NCBI RefSeq assembly: GCF_014648175.1
Contig: NZ_BMQP01000008.1
Location: forward strand, 167,676 to 231,675
DNA from: Planobispora rosea
GTDB lineage: Bacteria; Actinomycetota; Actinomycetes; Streptosporangiales; Streptosporangiaceae
DNA length: 64,000 bases
Direction of reading: 5' to 3'
Shown: in pieces, positions 55,377 to 63,935 of the stretch
How positions within the stretch are numbered: the stretch's first letter is position 1
Layout: every line of letters starts with the position of its first letter
Notes under the pieces: model-generated
What the model was told of the DNA's origin: nothing
Database searches by the model: none
Seen by the model: only the letters and a program-made list of their open reading frames with translations
Program-made: the position numbers and the translations under genes

Positions 55377-56021
55377 TCAACCGAGGTCCGAGGGGAGGGC
55401 GCGGGCGAGCGCCCGGATCGCGCGGAACTGCAGGGCTTTGATGGCACCGCTCTTCTTGCCCATGATGAGCGCCGTCTCGGCCAGGGACATGCCGTGCAGG
55501 AACCGCAGGACCACGCACTCCTGCTGCTCGGGCCGGAGAGCTCGGACGGCGCTGAGCACCCGCTGGCTGATCATCGCGCTGACGACGGCGTTCTCCGGGA
55601 TGTGGGGGCCGTCGAGCGGCGTCTCGAACACTTCGGCCGTGGAGACCTCAAGCCGGTAGCGGCCGGACTTGAAGTGGTCGGTTACCAGGTTCCGGGCGAT
55701 GGTCACAAGCCAGGCGCCGAAGTCACGCCCCTGCCAAGTGAAGTCCGTGATTCGGCGAAGCGCCCTGAGGAAGGTCTCGCTCGTGAGATCCTCGGCGAGC
55801 GGGTGGGATCCGACCCGCAGGTAGATGTAGCGGTAGACCAGGTCGAGGTAGCGGTCGTAAAGCGTGCCGAACGCCTCCGTGTCTCCTGTCTTGGCACGGA
55901 GGACGAGCGTGCGCAGTTCTTCGGCGGTGTCCTCGCGCACGAGGAGATCGTTGCTGTGGGTAGGTCGGGCGACTCCGGCGGCGGTGGGGAGCGTTCCGGC
56001 GAACGGCCACGTGTCTGGCAT
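55377..56021 (-). CDS. bldN: ECF sigma factor, BldN-like
   Basis: A 214-aa ECF sigma factor. Region 2 includes FGTLYDRYLDLVYRYIYLRVG and the DNA-melting segment AEDLTSETFLRALRRI. Region 4 includes RVLSAVRALRPEQQECVVLRFLHGMSLAETALIMGKKSGAIKALQFRAIRAL. About 40 residues precede region 2, shorter than the long N-terminal extension I remember for S. coelicolor BldN. Its assignment rests on the downstream DUF5667 (RsbN-like) gene and on synteny with rex-hem. BldN directs aerial-hypha genes in Streptomyces. Confidence 0.85.
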   Translation of the reverse strand: MPDTWPFAGTLPTAAGVARPTHSNDLLVREDTAEELRTLVLRAKTGDTEAFGTLYDRYLDLVYRYIYLRVGSHPLAEDLTSETFLRALRRITDFTWQGRDFGAWLVTIARNLVTDHFKSGRYRLEVSTAEVFETPLDGPHIPENAVVSAMISQRVLSAVRALRPEQQECVVLRFLHGMSLAETALIMGKKSGAIKALQFRAIRALARALPSDLG

Positions 56022-56247
56022 CCGGTATCCCTGGGGAGAAAGGGTGCGGCGTGCTCGCCCACTCTAGAAATCATCAGGAAATTCCACAATCCACCTCGCA
56101 CTGTCGTGACTGGGGGTAGTCGACATATACGGTGTGGGGCCGGGTGTCCTCGGGACGGGTTCCTCCGGCCCGATCTCCATTTCCCGAGACCGGGACGGAG
56201 TCCCGGCTACCGGTCAGAGGGAAATGTCCGGCAGCATTGGAGACACC

Positions 56248-57855
56248 ATGGAAGTCCTCGTCGCCGTTATCGCGTCCGTCGGAGCCGTGCTCGCCGCCAT
56301 CGCCACGGTCGCTCTCATCAGCAGGCTCCGCAGCGAGCCCAAGGGCTGGCTGCTCGCCTGGAGCGTCACGACCGCGGCGTTGTTCGTGTCACTGAGCGTA
56401 GTCGCGGCCGGTCATCTGATCGGGTTCGGAGCGGTCACCTTCCGGTTGTACCAGCTGGCCGGATCGATGCTGGCCCCGCTCTGGCTGGCCATCGGGGTCG
56501 TCCAGCTGCTGGCCCGCAAGTCCGCGCCCCGGTTCGGCGCGTGGTTGCTGGGCGGCGGTCTCACCGCCGTGGCCCTGGTGATCATGATGGTGGACCCGGT
56601 CCTCAAGGAGGACTCCTTCGGAAAGTCCCTCCCGGTCACCCGTGACCACTGGAGCATTTTCCCGTCCTACCTCCTGACGGCCGTCCACGTGATCGCCGCG
56701 CTGATCCTGCTGGGCGGGATCGTGCTCGCCGTGCTGCGCTGGCGCGACGGTGACGACTACGACACCGACAACATGCACGCGCTCCTGGTCGTCGGCCCCA
56801 CGGGTCTGGCGGCGATCGGGGCCTTCTCCTTCGGGGTTCCGGGCATGCTCGTCGCCGTGCTGCTGCTCGTCGTCGCCGCCGCCGTCTGGTACGCCGTCCT
56901 CCGGCCCCTCGCGCCCTACGAGGACGACGAAGACGACTTCGAGGACGAGGACGACTGGGAGGCGCGGAGCCCGAGCCGCCGCCCGGTACCCGACCGGTAC
57001 AACGACGTCCAGGTCGCCGGGCGGCGCATGCCCGCCGACCAGATCCCCGCGGCGGTGCCGGAACAGGCCTCCCGCCGCTCGGGCCTCGGCGACCTCGTCG
57101 CCGAGTACCGCGCGGGCGAGCGGAACGTCGACTACGCGGCGCGCATGGGGCAGGGAGTCCCCGGATCCGACGACCCGTTCGACGGCCCCGCCACCGGCAC
57201 CTTCATGGCCGGGGAGTACGGCATGCCCGCTCCCGACCGTCCCTTCGACGGCGATGACCGCGCCGGGAACTTCCCGAGGACCGGGCAGTTCGGCATGCCG
57301 GCCGCCGATCCGTCCCCCGGCGGCCCGGTGACCGGGGAGTACAGCATCCCCCTCAACGAGTACGGCGTTCCGGACCCGTCCCACGGCGCCGGGCCGGTCG
57401 ACAGCCTCCGTCCGATGCCCGCCGAGCAGGCGTTCGGAGCCCCGCCCCGGAGCTCGTCCAGCGCCGCGTATCCCGGCCCGGCCGCCGAGCGGACGGGCGG
57501 CGGAGACGCCTCCGCCCGGCCGTCGCCGAGCATCTACGGGCTCCTTACGGTGTTCACCCTTCTCGACGGGACCGGCGAGGGGTTCGACCGGCTGGCGGAG
57601 GAGACGGTCGAGGCCGTACGGCAGAACGAGCCCGACACCCTGATCTACACCTGCCACTCGGTGAAGTCGGCCCCGCTCCAGCGCATCATCTACGAGATCT
57701 ACCGGGACGAGGTCGCCTACGCCGAGCACCAGCGTCAGCCGCACGTGGAGCGGTTCGTGGCGGAGCGGCAGAGCATGGTGCTCGCCACGAACGTCATCGA
57801 GATCAACGTGAACGCCGCCAAGGTGATGCCGCTGCCGACGGCGTTCAGGATCTGA
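56248..57855 (+). CDS. Multi-span membrane protein fused to an antibiotic-biosynthesis-monooxygenase-like (ABM) domain
   Basis: A 535-aa protein. Residues 1-220 hold about seven hydrophobic helices. A long acidic and disordered middle follows, with an EDDEDDFEDEDD stretch and repeated short motifs (TGQFGMP, TGEYSIP, EYGVP). The last 105 residues (IYGLLTVFTLLDGTGEGFDRLAEETVEAV, then EIYRDEVAYAEHQRQPHVERFVAE) resemble an ABM dimeric ferredoxin-like barrel. GGAG six bases before ATG 56248 favours this start; 56224 is possible. It is divergent from the BldN-like gene. Function is unknown. Confidence 0.8.
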   Translation: MEVLVAVIASVGAVLAAIATVALISRLRSEPKGWLLAWSVTTAALFVSLSVVAAGHLIGFGAVTFRLYQLAGSMLAPLWLAIGVVQLLARKSAPRFGAWLLGGGLTAVALVIMMVDPVLKEDSFGKSLPVTRDHWSIFPSYLLTAVHVIAALILLGGIVLAVLRWRDGDDYDTDNMHALLVVGPTGLAAIGAFSFGVPGMLVAVLLLVVAAAVWYAVLRPLAPYEDDEDDFEDEDDWEARSPSRRPVPDRYNDVQVAGRRMPADQIPAAVPEQASRRSGLGDLVAEYRAGERNVDYAARMGQGVPGSDDPFDGPATGTFMAGEYGMPAPDRPFDGDDRAGNFPRTGQFGMPAADPSPGGPVTGEYSIPLNEYGVPDPSHGAGPVDSLRPMPAEQAFGAPPRSSSSAAYPGPAAERTGGGDASARPSPSIYGLLTVFTLLDGTGEGFDRLAEETVEAVRQNEPDTLIYTCHSVKSAPLQRIIYEIYRDEVAYAEHQRQPHVERFVAERQSMVLATNVIEINVNAAKVMPLPTAFRI

Positions 57856-58093
57856 GCGCGGCCCGCAGGCGGTTCTCGTCGACGCGCCAGAAGTCGTGCT
57901 GCACGCCGTCGACGAATGTGACCGGAATCATGTCCCAGTATTTCTCCTGATCCTCCTGGGAGGCGGTGATATCGCGTTCCTCCCAGGGAACGCCCAGTTC
58001 GGCGGCGACCCGCTCGATCACGGCCCGCGCGTCGTCGCACAGATGACAGCCGGGCTTGCCGAGCAGCGTGATGCGGTGGTCCTGCGGTGACAT
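57845..58093 (-). CDS. Glutaredoxin-like thioredoxin-fold protein, 82 aa
   Basis: A compact redox protein with the active site KPGCHLCDDAR (Cys-X2-Cys), then WEERDITASQED and IPVTFVDGVQHDFWRVDE, typical of the glutaredoxin-like family DUF836/GlrX. It likely acts in thiol-disulphide exchange. The ATG 58093 is preceded by a CCTGCGGTGA-like stretch on the minus strand rather than a strong ribosome-binding site. Its 3' end overlaps the ABM-fusion gene by 11 bp. It is divergent from rex. Confidence 0.88.
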   Translation of the reverse strand: MSPQDHRITLLGKPGCHLCDDARAVIERVAAELGVPWEERDITASQEDQEKYWDMIPVTFVDGVQHDFWRVDENRLRAALRS

Positions 58094-58160
58094 GCCCGTC
58101 ACGCTAGCCCCCCTCCCCACCGAGCCGCGACGCGTCAGCGTCGCAATCAACACAGCCACT

Positions 58161-58178
58161 TTGTGCATCGGTTCACAA
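58161..58178. promoter_or_regulatory. Rex operator upstream of rex-hem
   Basis: TTGTGCATCGGTTCACAA matches the Rex consensus TTGTGAAN4TTCACAA with one mismatch in the arms. It overlaps a possible -35/-10 (TTGTGC and TAACCT, 58185-58190). It implies autoregulation of rex and redox control of the haem genes behind it. Confidence 0.85.
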
Positions 58179-58266
58179 AGGTACTAACCTGGATGACAGT
58201 GGCCTCACCTCGTTATCCGTTGCGTCCGGGCCGCGCCGGCCGCCTGTCCCCCTGGAGCTCCGGCAC

Positions 58267-58974
58267 GTGATTCGCCGTCTGTCCCAAGCTCGTGAACGTG
58301 GCATTCCCGAGGCGACCGTCGCCCGGCTGCCGCTCTATCTGCGAGCGCTGAACGGCATGTCCGAGCGGGGACTGGCGACCGTGAGCTCGGAGGACCTGGC
58401 GGTCGCCGCGGGCGTGAACTCGGCCAAGCTCCGCAAGGACCTCTCCCACCTGGGGTCGTACGGCACGCGCGGAGTCGGTTACGACGTGGAGTACCTGATC
58501 TATCAGATCTCCCGTGAGCTGGGTCTCACCCAGGACTGGGCCATCGCGATCATCGGAGTCGGTAACCTCGGACGGGCACTGGCCAATTACGGAGGGTTCG
58601 TCTCCCGGGGATTCCGGGTCGCCGCGCTCCTCGACGCCGACCCCGCCGTGGTGGGCGACCGTATCGCGGGATTGAATGTAGAGCACATCGACGAGCTGGA
58701 AGCCGTGATCAGGCGGCGGGGAGTGTCGATCGTGGTGCTCGCGACACCGGCGGCGGCGGCTCAGCAGGTGGCCGACCGGGTCATCGCCGCGGGGATCACC
58801 AGCATCTTGAACTTCGCCCCCGTCGTGCTTTCCGTGCCCGAAGGCGTCGATATCCGTAAGGTCGACCTATCGATTGAGCTGCAGATCCTGGCGTTCCACG
58901 AGCAACGCAAGACGGATCGGATGACTGGGGGGGCCGCGATGGCCGAGGAATGGCCCGAGGCGGTGGACCTGTGA
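58267..58974 (+). CDS. rex: Redox-sensing transcriptional repressor Rex
   Basis: A 235-aa repressor that binds DNA when NADH is low relative to NAD+. The winged HTH includes SSEDLAVAAGVNSAKLRKDLSHLGSYGTRGVGYDV. The Rossmann domain has IIGVGNLGRALANY and the C-terminal swapped helix ILAFHEQRK. GTG start. A Rex box lies about 90 bp upstream. The stop overlaps the start of a 54-codon ORF as GTGA, which in turn overlaps hemA. Confidence 0.96.
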   Translation: MIRRLSQARERGIPEATVARLPLYLRALNGMSERGLATVSSEDLAVAAGVNSAKLRKDLSHLGSYGTRGVGYDVEYLIYQISRELGLTQDWAIAIIGVGNLGRALANYGGFVSRGFRVAALLDADPAVVGDRIAGLNVEHIDELEAVIRRRGVSIVVLATPAAAAQQVADRVIAAGITSILNFAPVVLSVPEGVDIRKVDLSIELQILAFHEQRKTDRMTGGAAMAEEWPEAVDL

Positions 58975-59135
58975 CTGCACAGAGGACAGAGAAGCGTCAC
59001 CACGAGCGGGGCCTGATGGGGCGTCACGTGAGCGAGCGCGGCGCGCGGTTCCACGGGCGCGGCATGCGGTTCCACGGGCGCGGCGCGTTCGTGAGCGCGG
59101 GATCCGAACCGTCGGACGGAGGCGCGGCCTCATGA
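58971..59135 (+). CDS. Coupled 54-aa ORF between rex and hemA
   Basis: GTG 58971 overlaps the rex stop (GTGA) and TGA 59133-59135 overlaps the hemA start (ATGA), so ribosomes could pass from rex to hemA through it. The product is basic and His/Arg/Gly-rich with a seven-residue repeat (RFHGRGA, RFHGRGM-like) encoded by a 21-bp repeat (59045-59063 and 59066-59084). No family is known. It may be a real peptide or only a coupling device. Confidence 0.45.
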   Translation: MTAQRTEKRHHERGLMGRHVSERGARFHGRGMRFHGRGAFVSAGSEPSDGGAAS

Positions 59136-60439
59136 GCGTCCTCGTCGTCGGCCTGAGCCACCGCACGGCCCCCGTCGCCCTGCTGGAGCGGGTCTCCGTC
59201 TCGGGCGACCGGCTGGTCAAGCTGCTCCACGACGTCCACGTCGCCGCCGGCGTCGCGGAGGCCATGGTCGTCTCGACCTGCAACCGGGTCGAGGTCTACG
59301 CCGTCGTGGACCGCTTCCACGCGGTGGTGAACGAGGTCTCCGAGCTGCTCAGCGTGCATTCGGGCGTCCCGAAGGAGCAGCTCACGCCCCATCTGTACGT
59401 GCACTACGAGGACCGGGCCGTCGAGCACCTGTTCTCGGTCGGCGCCGGCCTGGACTCCATGGTCGTCGGTGAGGGGCAGATCCTCGGCCAGGTACGGCAG
59501 GCGCTCCGGCTCGCCCAGGAGCAGGGCACCCTCGGCGCGACCCTCAACGATCTCGTCCAGCAGGCGCTCCGGGTCGGCAAGCGGTGCCACGCCGAGACCG
59601 GCATCGACCGCGCGGGCGCGTCACTCGTCGGGGTGGGCCTCACCCTCGCCGCGCGGGTCCTCGGCCCGATCCAGGGCCGCAGGGCCCTGGTGGTCGGCGC
59701 CGGTTCGATGAGCGCCCTGTCCGCCGCGACGCTGCAGCGGGCCGGGGTGAGCGACATCGTGGTGGTCAACCGGACCCACGAGCGCGCCGTACGGCTGGCG
59801 CAGACGGTCGGCGGCCGGGCCGCCCCGTTCGCGGATCTGGCCGCGGAGCTGGCGGAGGCCGACCTCGTCATCTCCTGCACGGGCGCCACCGACGTGGTCG
59901 TCACGGCGGACATGGTGACGCCGCGGGAGATGTTCCTGCTCGATCTCGCCCTGCCGCACGATGTGGATCCCGCCGTACGGCTGCTGCCCGGCGTCACCCT
60001 CGTCGACCTGGAGTCCATGCAGGAGGGCGGGGCCGACACCGGCGCCGACGACGGCGGCCGGGTCGAGGCGGTCGCCGCGGTGCGCGGGATCGTCGCCGAG
60101 GAGGTCGCGGCCTACCTGTCGGCCGAGCGGGCCGCGCGTGTCACGCCGACCGTGGTCGCGCTGCGCAGCAAGGCGGCCGATGTGGTGGAGGCGGAGCTCG
60201 GGCGGCTCGTGTCGCGGGTCCCGGAGATCGAGGGCCGGATCCGTGACGAGGTCACCCAGACCGTCAGGCGCGTGGTGGACAAGCTGCTCCACGAGCCCAC
60301 CGTGCGTGTCAAGCAGCTCGCGGAGTCCCCGGCGGGCGATCATTATGCGGAAGCGCTGCGCGAGCTGTTCAACCTGAATCCGAAGGTTCCCGACGCGGTC
60401 AGGCGCATCGAGACGATCGACATGGAGGTGGACCGGTGA
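59132..60439 (+). CDS. hemA: Glutamyl-tRNA reductase
   Basis: First step of the C5 haem pathway: Glu-tRNA to glutamate-1-semialdehyde. A 435-aa protein with catalytic Cys50 in VVSTCNRVEVYAV, a Rossmann domain (RRALVVGAGSMSALSAATLQRAGVSDIVVVNRT) and a C-terminal dimerisation helix (RRVVDKLLHEPTVRVKQLAE). ATG overlaps the preceding small ORF. The stop overlaps hemC (GTGA). Rex in the same operon links haem synthesis to NADH level. Confidence 0.97.
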   Translation: MSVLVVGLSHRTAPVALLERVSVSGDRLVKLLHDVHVAAGVAEAMVVSTCNRVEVYAVVDRFHAVVNEVSELLSVHSGVPKEQLTPHLYVHYEDRAVEHLFSVGAGLDSMVVGEGQILGQVRQALRLAQEQGTLGATLNDLVQQALRVGKRCHAETGIDRAGASLVGVGLTLAARVLGPIQGRRALVVGAGSMSALSAATLQRAGVSDIVVVNRTHERAVRLAQTVGGRAAPFADLAAELAEADLVISCTGATDVVVTADMVTPREMFLLDLALPHDVDPAVRLLPGVTLVDLESMQEGGADTGADDGGRVEAVAAVRGIVAEEVAAYLSAERAARVTPTVVALRSKAADVVEAELGRLVSRVPEIEGRIRDEVTQTVRRVVDKLLHEPTVRVKQLAESPAGDHYAEALRELFNLNPKVPDAVRRIETIDMEVDR

Positions 60440-61347
60440 CGGCCCCCCTGAGGATGGGAACGCGTCGCAGCCTCATGGCCACGACGCAGTCGGGGCTGGT
60501 GGCCGCCCGGTTCACCGAGCTGACCGGCCGGGCCGTCGAGACGGTCGGTGTCACCACCTACGGCGACGTGACCAAGGCGAACCTGACGCAGCTCGGCGGG
60601 ACCGGCGTCTTCGTCAGCGCGCTGCGGGACAAGCTGATCGAGGGTGAGATCGATTTCGCGGTGCACTCGCTGAAGGATCTGCCCACCACGCCCGACCCGC
60701 GCATCGTCATCGCCGCGATCCCGCCCCGCGACGACCCCCGGGACGCCCTGGTCGCCGGGGTGAAGCTGGCCGATCTGCCGTCCGGAGCGAGGATCGGCAC
60801 GGGCTCACCACGCAGAATCGCCCAGCTTCGCATGCTCCGTCCTGATATCGAATGCGTGCCCATCCGGGGTAACGGCGAGACCCGGATCGGCAAGGTCACC
60901 TCCGGCGAGCTGCACGGCGTCGTTCTGGCCGCGGCCGGGCTCGGCAGGCTCGGCCGGGAGGCCGAGATCGCCCAGATCTTCGAGGTCGAGGAGATGCTCC
61001 CGGCCCCCGGCCAGGGAGCGCTGGCCGTGGAGGTCCGGTCCGACCGGGCCGATCTGGTGGAGCTGCTGGGCGTGCTCGACGACCCCGTCACCCGCGTCGC
61101 CGTGGCCGCGGAGCGTGCCGTGCTCAACGCCCTGGAGGCGGGCTGTGCCGCTCCGGTTGGTGCGTTCGCGGCCGTCGACGGGCAAGATCTGAACCTGACC
61201 GCTGCCGTCGTCGCCATCGACGGTGGGAACGCGGTGCGCAAGTCCACCGCCGGGACCTCTTCGGCGGCCGTGGATCTGGGACGCGACCTCGCGGCCCGGA
61301 TGATCGCAGAAGGGGCCGGCACGTTGATAGGGGAGCAGACACATTGA
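60436..61347 (+). CDS. hemC: Porphobilinogen deaminase (hydroxymethylbilane synthase)
   Basis: Polymerises four porphobilinogen molecules into hydroxymethylbilane. A 303-aa protein with catalytic Asp81 in VHSLKDLPT, the GTGSPRR phosphate-binding region, and Cys237 in EAGCAAPVGA, which carries the dipyrromethane cofactor. The usual RGNV segment reads RGNGETR here. The GTG overlaps the hemA stop. Its own stop overlaps a TTG that starts hemD. Confidence 0.96.
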   Translation: MTAPLRMGTRRSLMATTQSGLVAARFTELTGRAVETVGVTTYGDVTKANLTQLGGTGVFVSALRDKLIEGEIDFAVHSLKDLPTTPDPRIVIAAIPPRDDPRDALVAGVKLADLPSGARIGTGSPRRIAQLRMLRPDIECVPIRGNGETRIGKVTSGELHGVVLAAAGLGRLGREAEIAQIFEVEEMLPAPGQGALAVEVRSDRADLVELLGVLDDPVTRVAVAAERAVLNALEAGCAAPVGAFAAVDGQDLNLTAAVVAIDGGNAVRKSTAGTSSAAVDLGRDLAARMIAEGAGTLIGEQTH

Positions 61348-62924
61348 GCTCCGGAAGTACCACCTTCGAGCATCCCGCCGGATTCGTCGCCTTCGTCGGC
61401 GCGGGACCGGGTGACGAGGGCCTGCTGACGCTGCGCGGGGCCGACCTGCTGGCGAAGGCCGACCTCGTCGTGCTCGACCGGGAGGCGTACGGCCCGCTGC
61501 TGCGCCACTGCAGCCGGGACGTCGAGGTCGTCGACGCCTCCGAGACGGGGGCGGTCTCGCTCAAGGCCGTGACGGCGGCCAAGGCGGGGCGCGGCGTCGT
61601 ACGCCTGTGCGCGGGCGACCCGATGTTCTTCTCCTCGATCACCGAGGAGGTCGCGGCCTGCTCCGCGGCGGAGGTGGACTTCGAGATCGTGCCGGGGGTC
61701 CCCCCGGCGACGGCGGTGCTCACCTACGCGGGCATCCCCGCGGCGGTCTCGGTGCCCGAGTTCCGGGTCGTGGACGCGACCATGGTCGACGACTGGGGCG
61801 CGTACGCGACCGGGGCGGGAACCCTGGTGATCTACAACGGGGTCGCCGAGGCCGTGGCGATCGGCAAGGCGCTCGTCGCCGCCGGCCGGCCGGATTCCAC
61901 GCCCGTCGCGATCAGCAGTTCCGGCACCACGACGGAGCAGTACACCGTGGTGACCACGCTCGGCCGGATGGCGCCCGACCTCAAGCACGCCGGGATGACC
62001 GAGCCCGCGCTGATCGTGGTCGGCGAGGCCGTGGGCATGCGCGAGCGGCTGTCGTGGTTCGAGACCAAGCCGCTGTTCGGCTGGCAGGTGCTCGTGCCCA
62101 GGACCAAGGAGCAGTCCGTGGGCCTGGTCGAGCAGCTGCGCTCCTACGGCGCGGTGCCCGTGGAGGTCCCGACGATCTCCGTCGAGCCGCCCCGCACCCC
62201 GCAGCAGATGGACCGGGCGATCAAGGGCCTGGTCACCGGGCGCTACGAGTGGGTCGCCTTCACCAGCGCCAACGCGGTCAAGGCCGTACGGGAGAAGTTC
62301 GAGGAGTACGGCCTGGACGCCCGTGCCTTCGCCGGGCTGAAGGTGGCGGCCGTGGGAGAGGCCACGGCGCGGGCCCTGGTGGAGTTCGGCGTCAAGCCCG
62401 ACCTGGTCCCGACCGGGGAGCAGTCGTCGGAGGGCCTGCTGGCCGAGTGGCCGCCGTACGACTCCATGCTCGACCCGATCAACCGGGTCCTGCTGCCCCG
62501 CGCCGACATCGCCACCGAGACGCTGGTCGCGGGCCTGACCGAGCTGGGCTGGGAGTGCGACGACGTCACCGCCTACCGGACCGTGCGCGCGGCGCCGCCG
62601 CCCGAGGAGATCCGCAACGCCATCAAGGGAGGCGGATTCGACGCGGTGCTGTTCACCTCCTCCAGTACGGTGCGCAACCTCGTCGGGATCGCCGGCAAGC
62701 CGCACAACGTCACGGTCATCGCCGCGATCGGCCCGCAGACCGCCAAGACCGCCGAGGAGCTCAACCTCCGCGTCGACGTGATGGCGGACAAGGCGTCGGC
62801 TTCGGCCCTCGCCGCGGCGCTGGCGGAGTATGGTGCGAAGCAGCGTCAGGCCGCGCTGGCGGCCGGGGAGGTGCCGCGCAGGCCCTCCCAGACCCGCCGA
62901 GGCGCCCGCCGCCGCGCCAAGTGA
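61344..62924 (+). CDS. hemD: Uroporphyrinogen-III synthase fused to a SUMT-like methyltransferase domain
   Basis: A 526-aa fusion. Residues 1-245 follow the uroporphyrinogen-III C-methyltransferase fold (FVGAGPGDEGLLTLRGADLL, VPGVPPATAVLTYAGIP), but the SAM-binding motif normally reading GGDPFVFGRGGEE is AGDPMFFSSITEE here. Residues 250-510 are the uroporphyrinogen-III synthase (GWQVLVPRTKEQSVGLVEQL, FTSANAVKAVREKF, FTSSSTVRNLVG). The likely start is a TTG overlapping the hemC stop. The C-terminus is Arg-rich. Actinomycetes commonly carry this fusion. Confidence 0.94.
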   Translation: MSSGSTTFEHPAGFVAFVGAGPGDEGLLTLRGADLLAKADLVVLDREAYGPLLRHCSRDVEVVDASETGAVSLKAVTAAKAGRGVVRLCAGDPMFFSSITEEVAACSAAEVDFEIVPGVPPATAVLTYAGIPAAVSVPEFRVVDATMVDDWGAYATGAGTLVIYNGVAEAVAIGKALVAAGRPDSTPVAISSSGTTTEQYTVVTTLGRMAPDLKHAGMTEPALIVVGEAVGMRERLSWFETKPLFGWQVLVPRTKEQSVGLVEQLRSYGAVPVEVPTISVEPPRTPQQMDRAIKGLVTGRYEWVAFTSANAVKAVREKFEEYGLDARAFAGLKVAAVGEATARALVEFGVKPDLVPTGEQSSEGLLAEWPPYDSMLDPINRVLLPRADIATETLVAGLTELGWECDDVTAYRTVRAAPPPEEIRNAIKGGGFDAVLFTSSSTVRNLVGIAGKPHNVTVIAAIGPQTAKTAEELNLRVDVMADKASASALAAALAEYGAKQRQAALAAGEVPRRPSQTRRGARRRAK

Positions 62925-62942
62925 TCTGAGGGGGAGACCACC

Positions 62943-63929
62943 ATGACCGCCCAGTTCCCCGCCGCGCGCCCGCGCAGGCTGCGCCGTACGGCCGCGATCC
63001 GCCGGATGGCGGCCGGGACCAGGCTGCACCCCGCCGAACTGGTGCTGCCGATGTTCGTCAAGGAGGGCATCGCCGAACCGCAGCCCATCGGGTCGATGCC
63101 GGGCGTGTTCCAGCACACCCGCGACTCCCTGCGCAAGGCCGCCCACGAGGCGGCCGAGGCGGGGGTCGGCGGGCTGATCCTGTTCGGCGTCCCCGCCGTG
63201 AAGGACGCCCGCGGTTCGGCCGCCGACGACCCGGCGGGGATCGTCCAGCAGGCGGTCGCGGACCTGGCCTCCGACGTCGGCGACACGCTGGTCGTGATGA
63301 CCGACACCTGCCTGGACGAGTTCACCGACCACGGGCACTGCGGCATCCTCACGCCCGCGGGCGAGGTCGACAACGACGCGACCCTGGAGCGCTACGCGGC
63401 CGCCGCGGTGGCCCAGGCGCGGGCCGGATCGCAGGTGATCGCCCCGAGCGGGATGATGGACGGGCAGGTCGCCGCCATCCGCGCGGCACTGGACGGCGAG
63501 GGCTTCGAGCAGGTCCCGATCCTGGCCTACTCGGCGAAGTACGCCTCGGCGTTCTACGGCCCGTTCCGCGACGCCGCCGAGTGCGCGCCGCAGTTCGGCG
63601 ACCGCAACGCCTACCAGCAGGACCCGGCCGGACCGGTCGGCGAGGCGCTGCGCGAGGTCCGGCTCGACCTGGCCGAGGGTGCCGACGCGGTGATGGTCAA
63701 GCCCGCGCTGGCCTACCTCGACATCCTGCGCCAGGTGCGCGACCTGGTGGACGTGCCGGTGGCGGCCTACCAGGTCAGCGGGGAGTACGCCATGGTCGAG
63801 GCCGCGGCGGCGAACGGCTGGATCGACCGGGATCGGGCGATCATGGAGTCGCTGATCGCGATCCGCCGCGCCGGAGCCGACATGATCCTCACCTACTGGG
63901 CGACCGAGGTGGCCCGCCGGTTGTCCTAG
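62943..63929 (+). CDS. hemB: Delta-aminolevulinic acid dehydratase (porphobilinogen synthase)
   Basis: Condenses two aminolevulinate molecules to porphobilinogen. A 328-aa protein with Schiff-base lysines Lys199 ([15 protein letters not shown]) and Lys253 (VMVKPALAY). The metal loop reads [13 protein letters not shown], with Cys123, Asp125 and Cys133, so one of the three zinc cysteines of E. coli-type enzymes is Asp. GGGGGAG precedes the ATG. A copy of the structured repeat begins just after the stop. Confidence 0.97.
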   Translation: MTAQFPAARPRRLRRTAAIRRMAAGTRLHPAELVLPMFVKEGIAEPQPIGSMPGVFQHTRDSLRKAAHEAAEAGVGGLILFGVPAVKDARGSAADDPAGIVQQAVADLASDVGDTLVVMTDTCLDEFTDHGHCGILTPAGEVDNDATLERYAAAAVAQARAGSQVIAPSGMMDGQVAAIRAALDGEGFEQVPILAYSAKYASAFYGPFRDAAECAPQFGDRNAYQQDPAGPVGEALREVRLDLAEGADAVMVKPALAYLDILRQVRDLVDVPVAAYQVSGEYAMVEAAAANGWIDRDRAIMESLIAIRRAGADMILTYWATEVARRLS

Positions 63930-63935
63930 ACAGTT

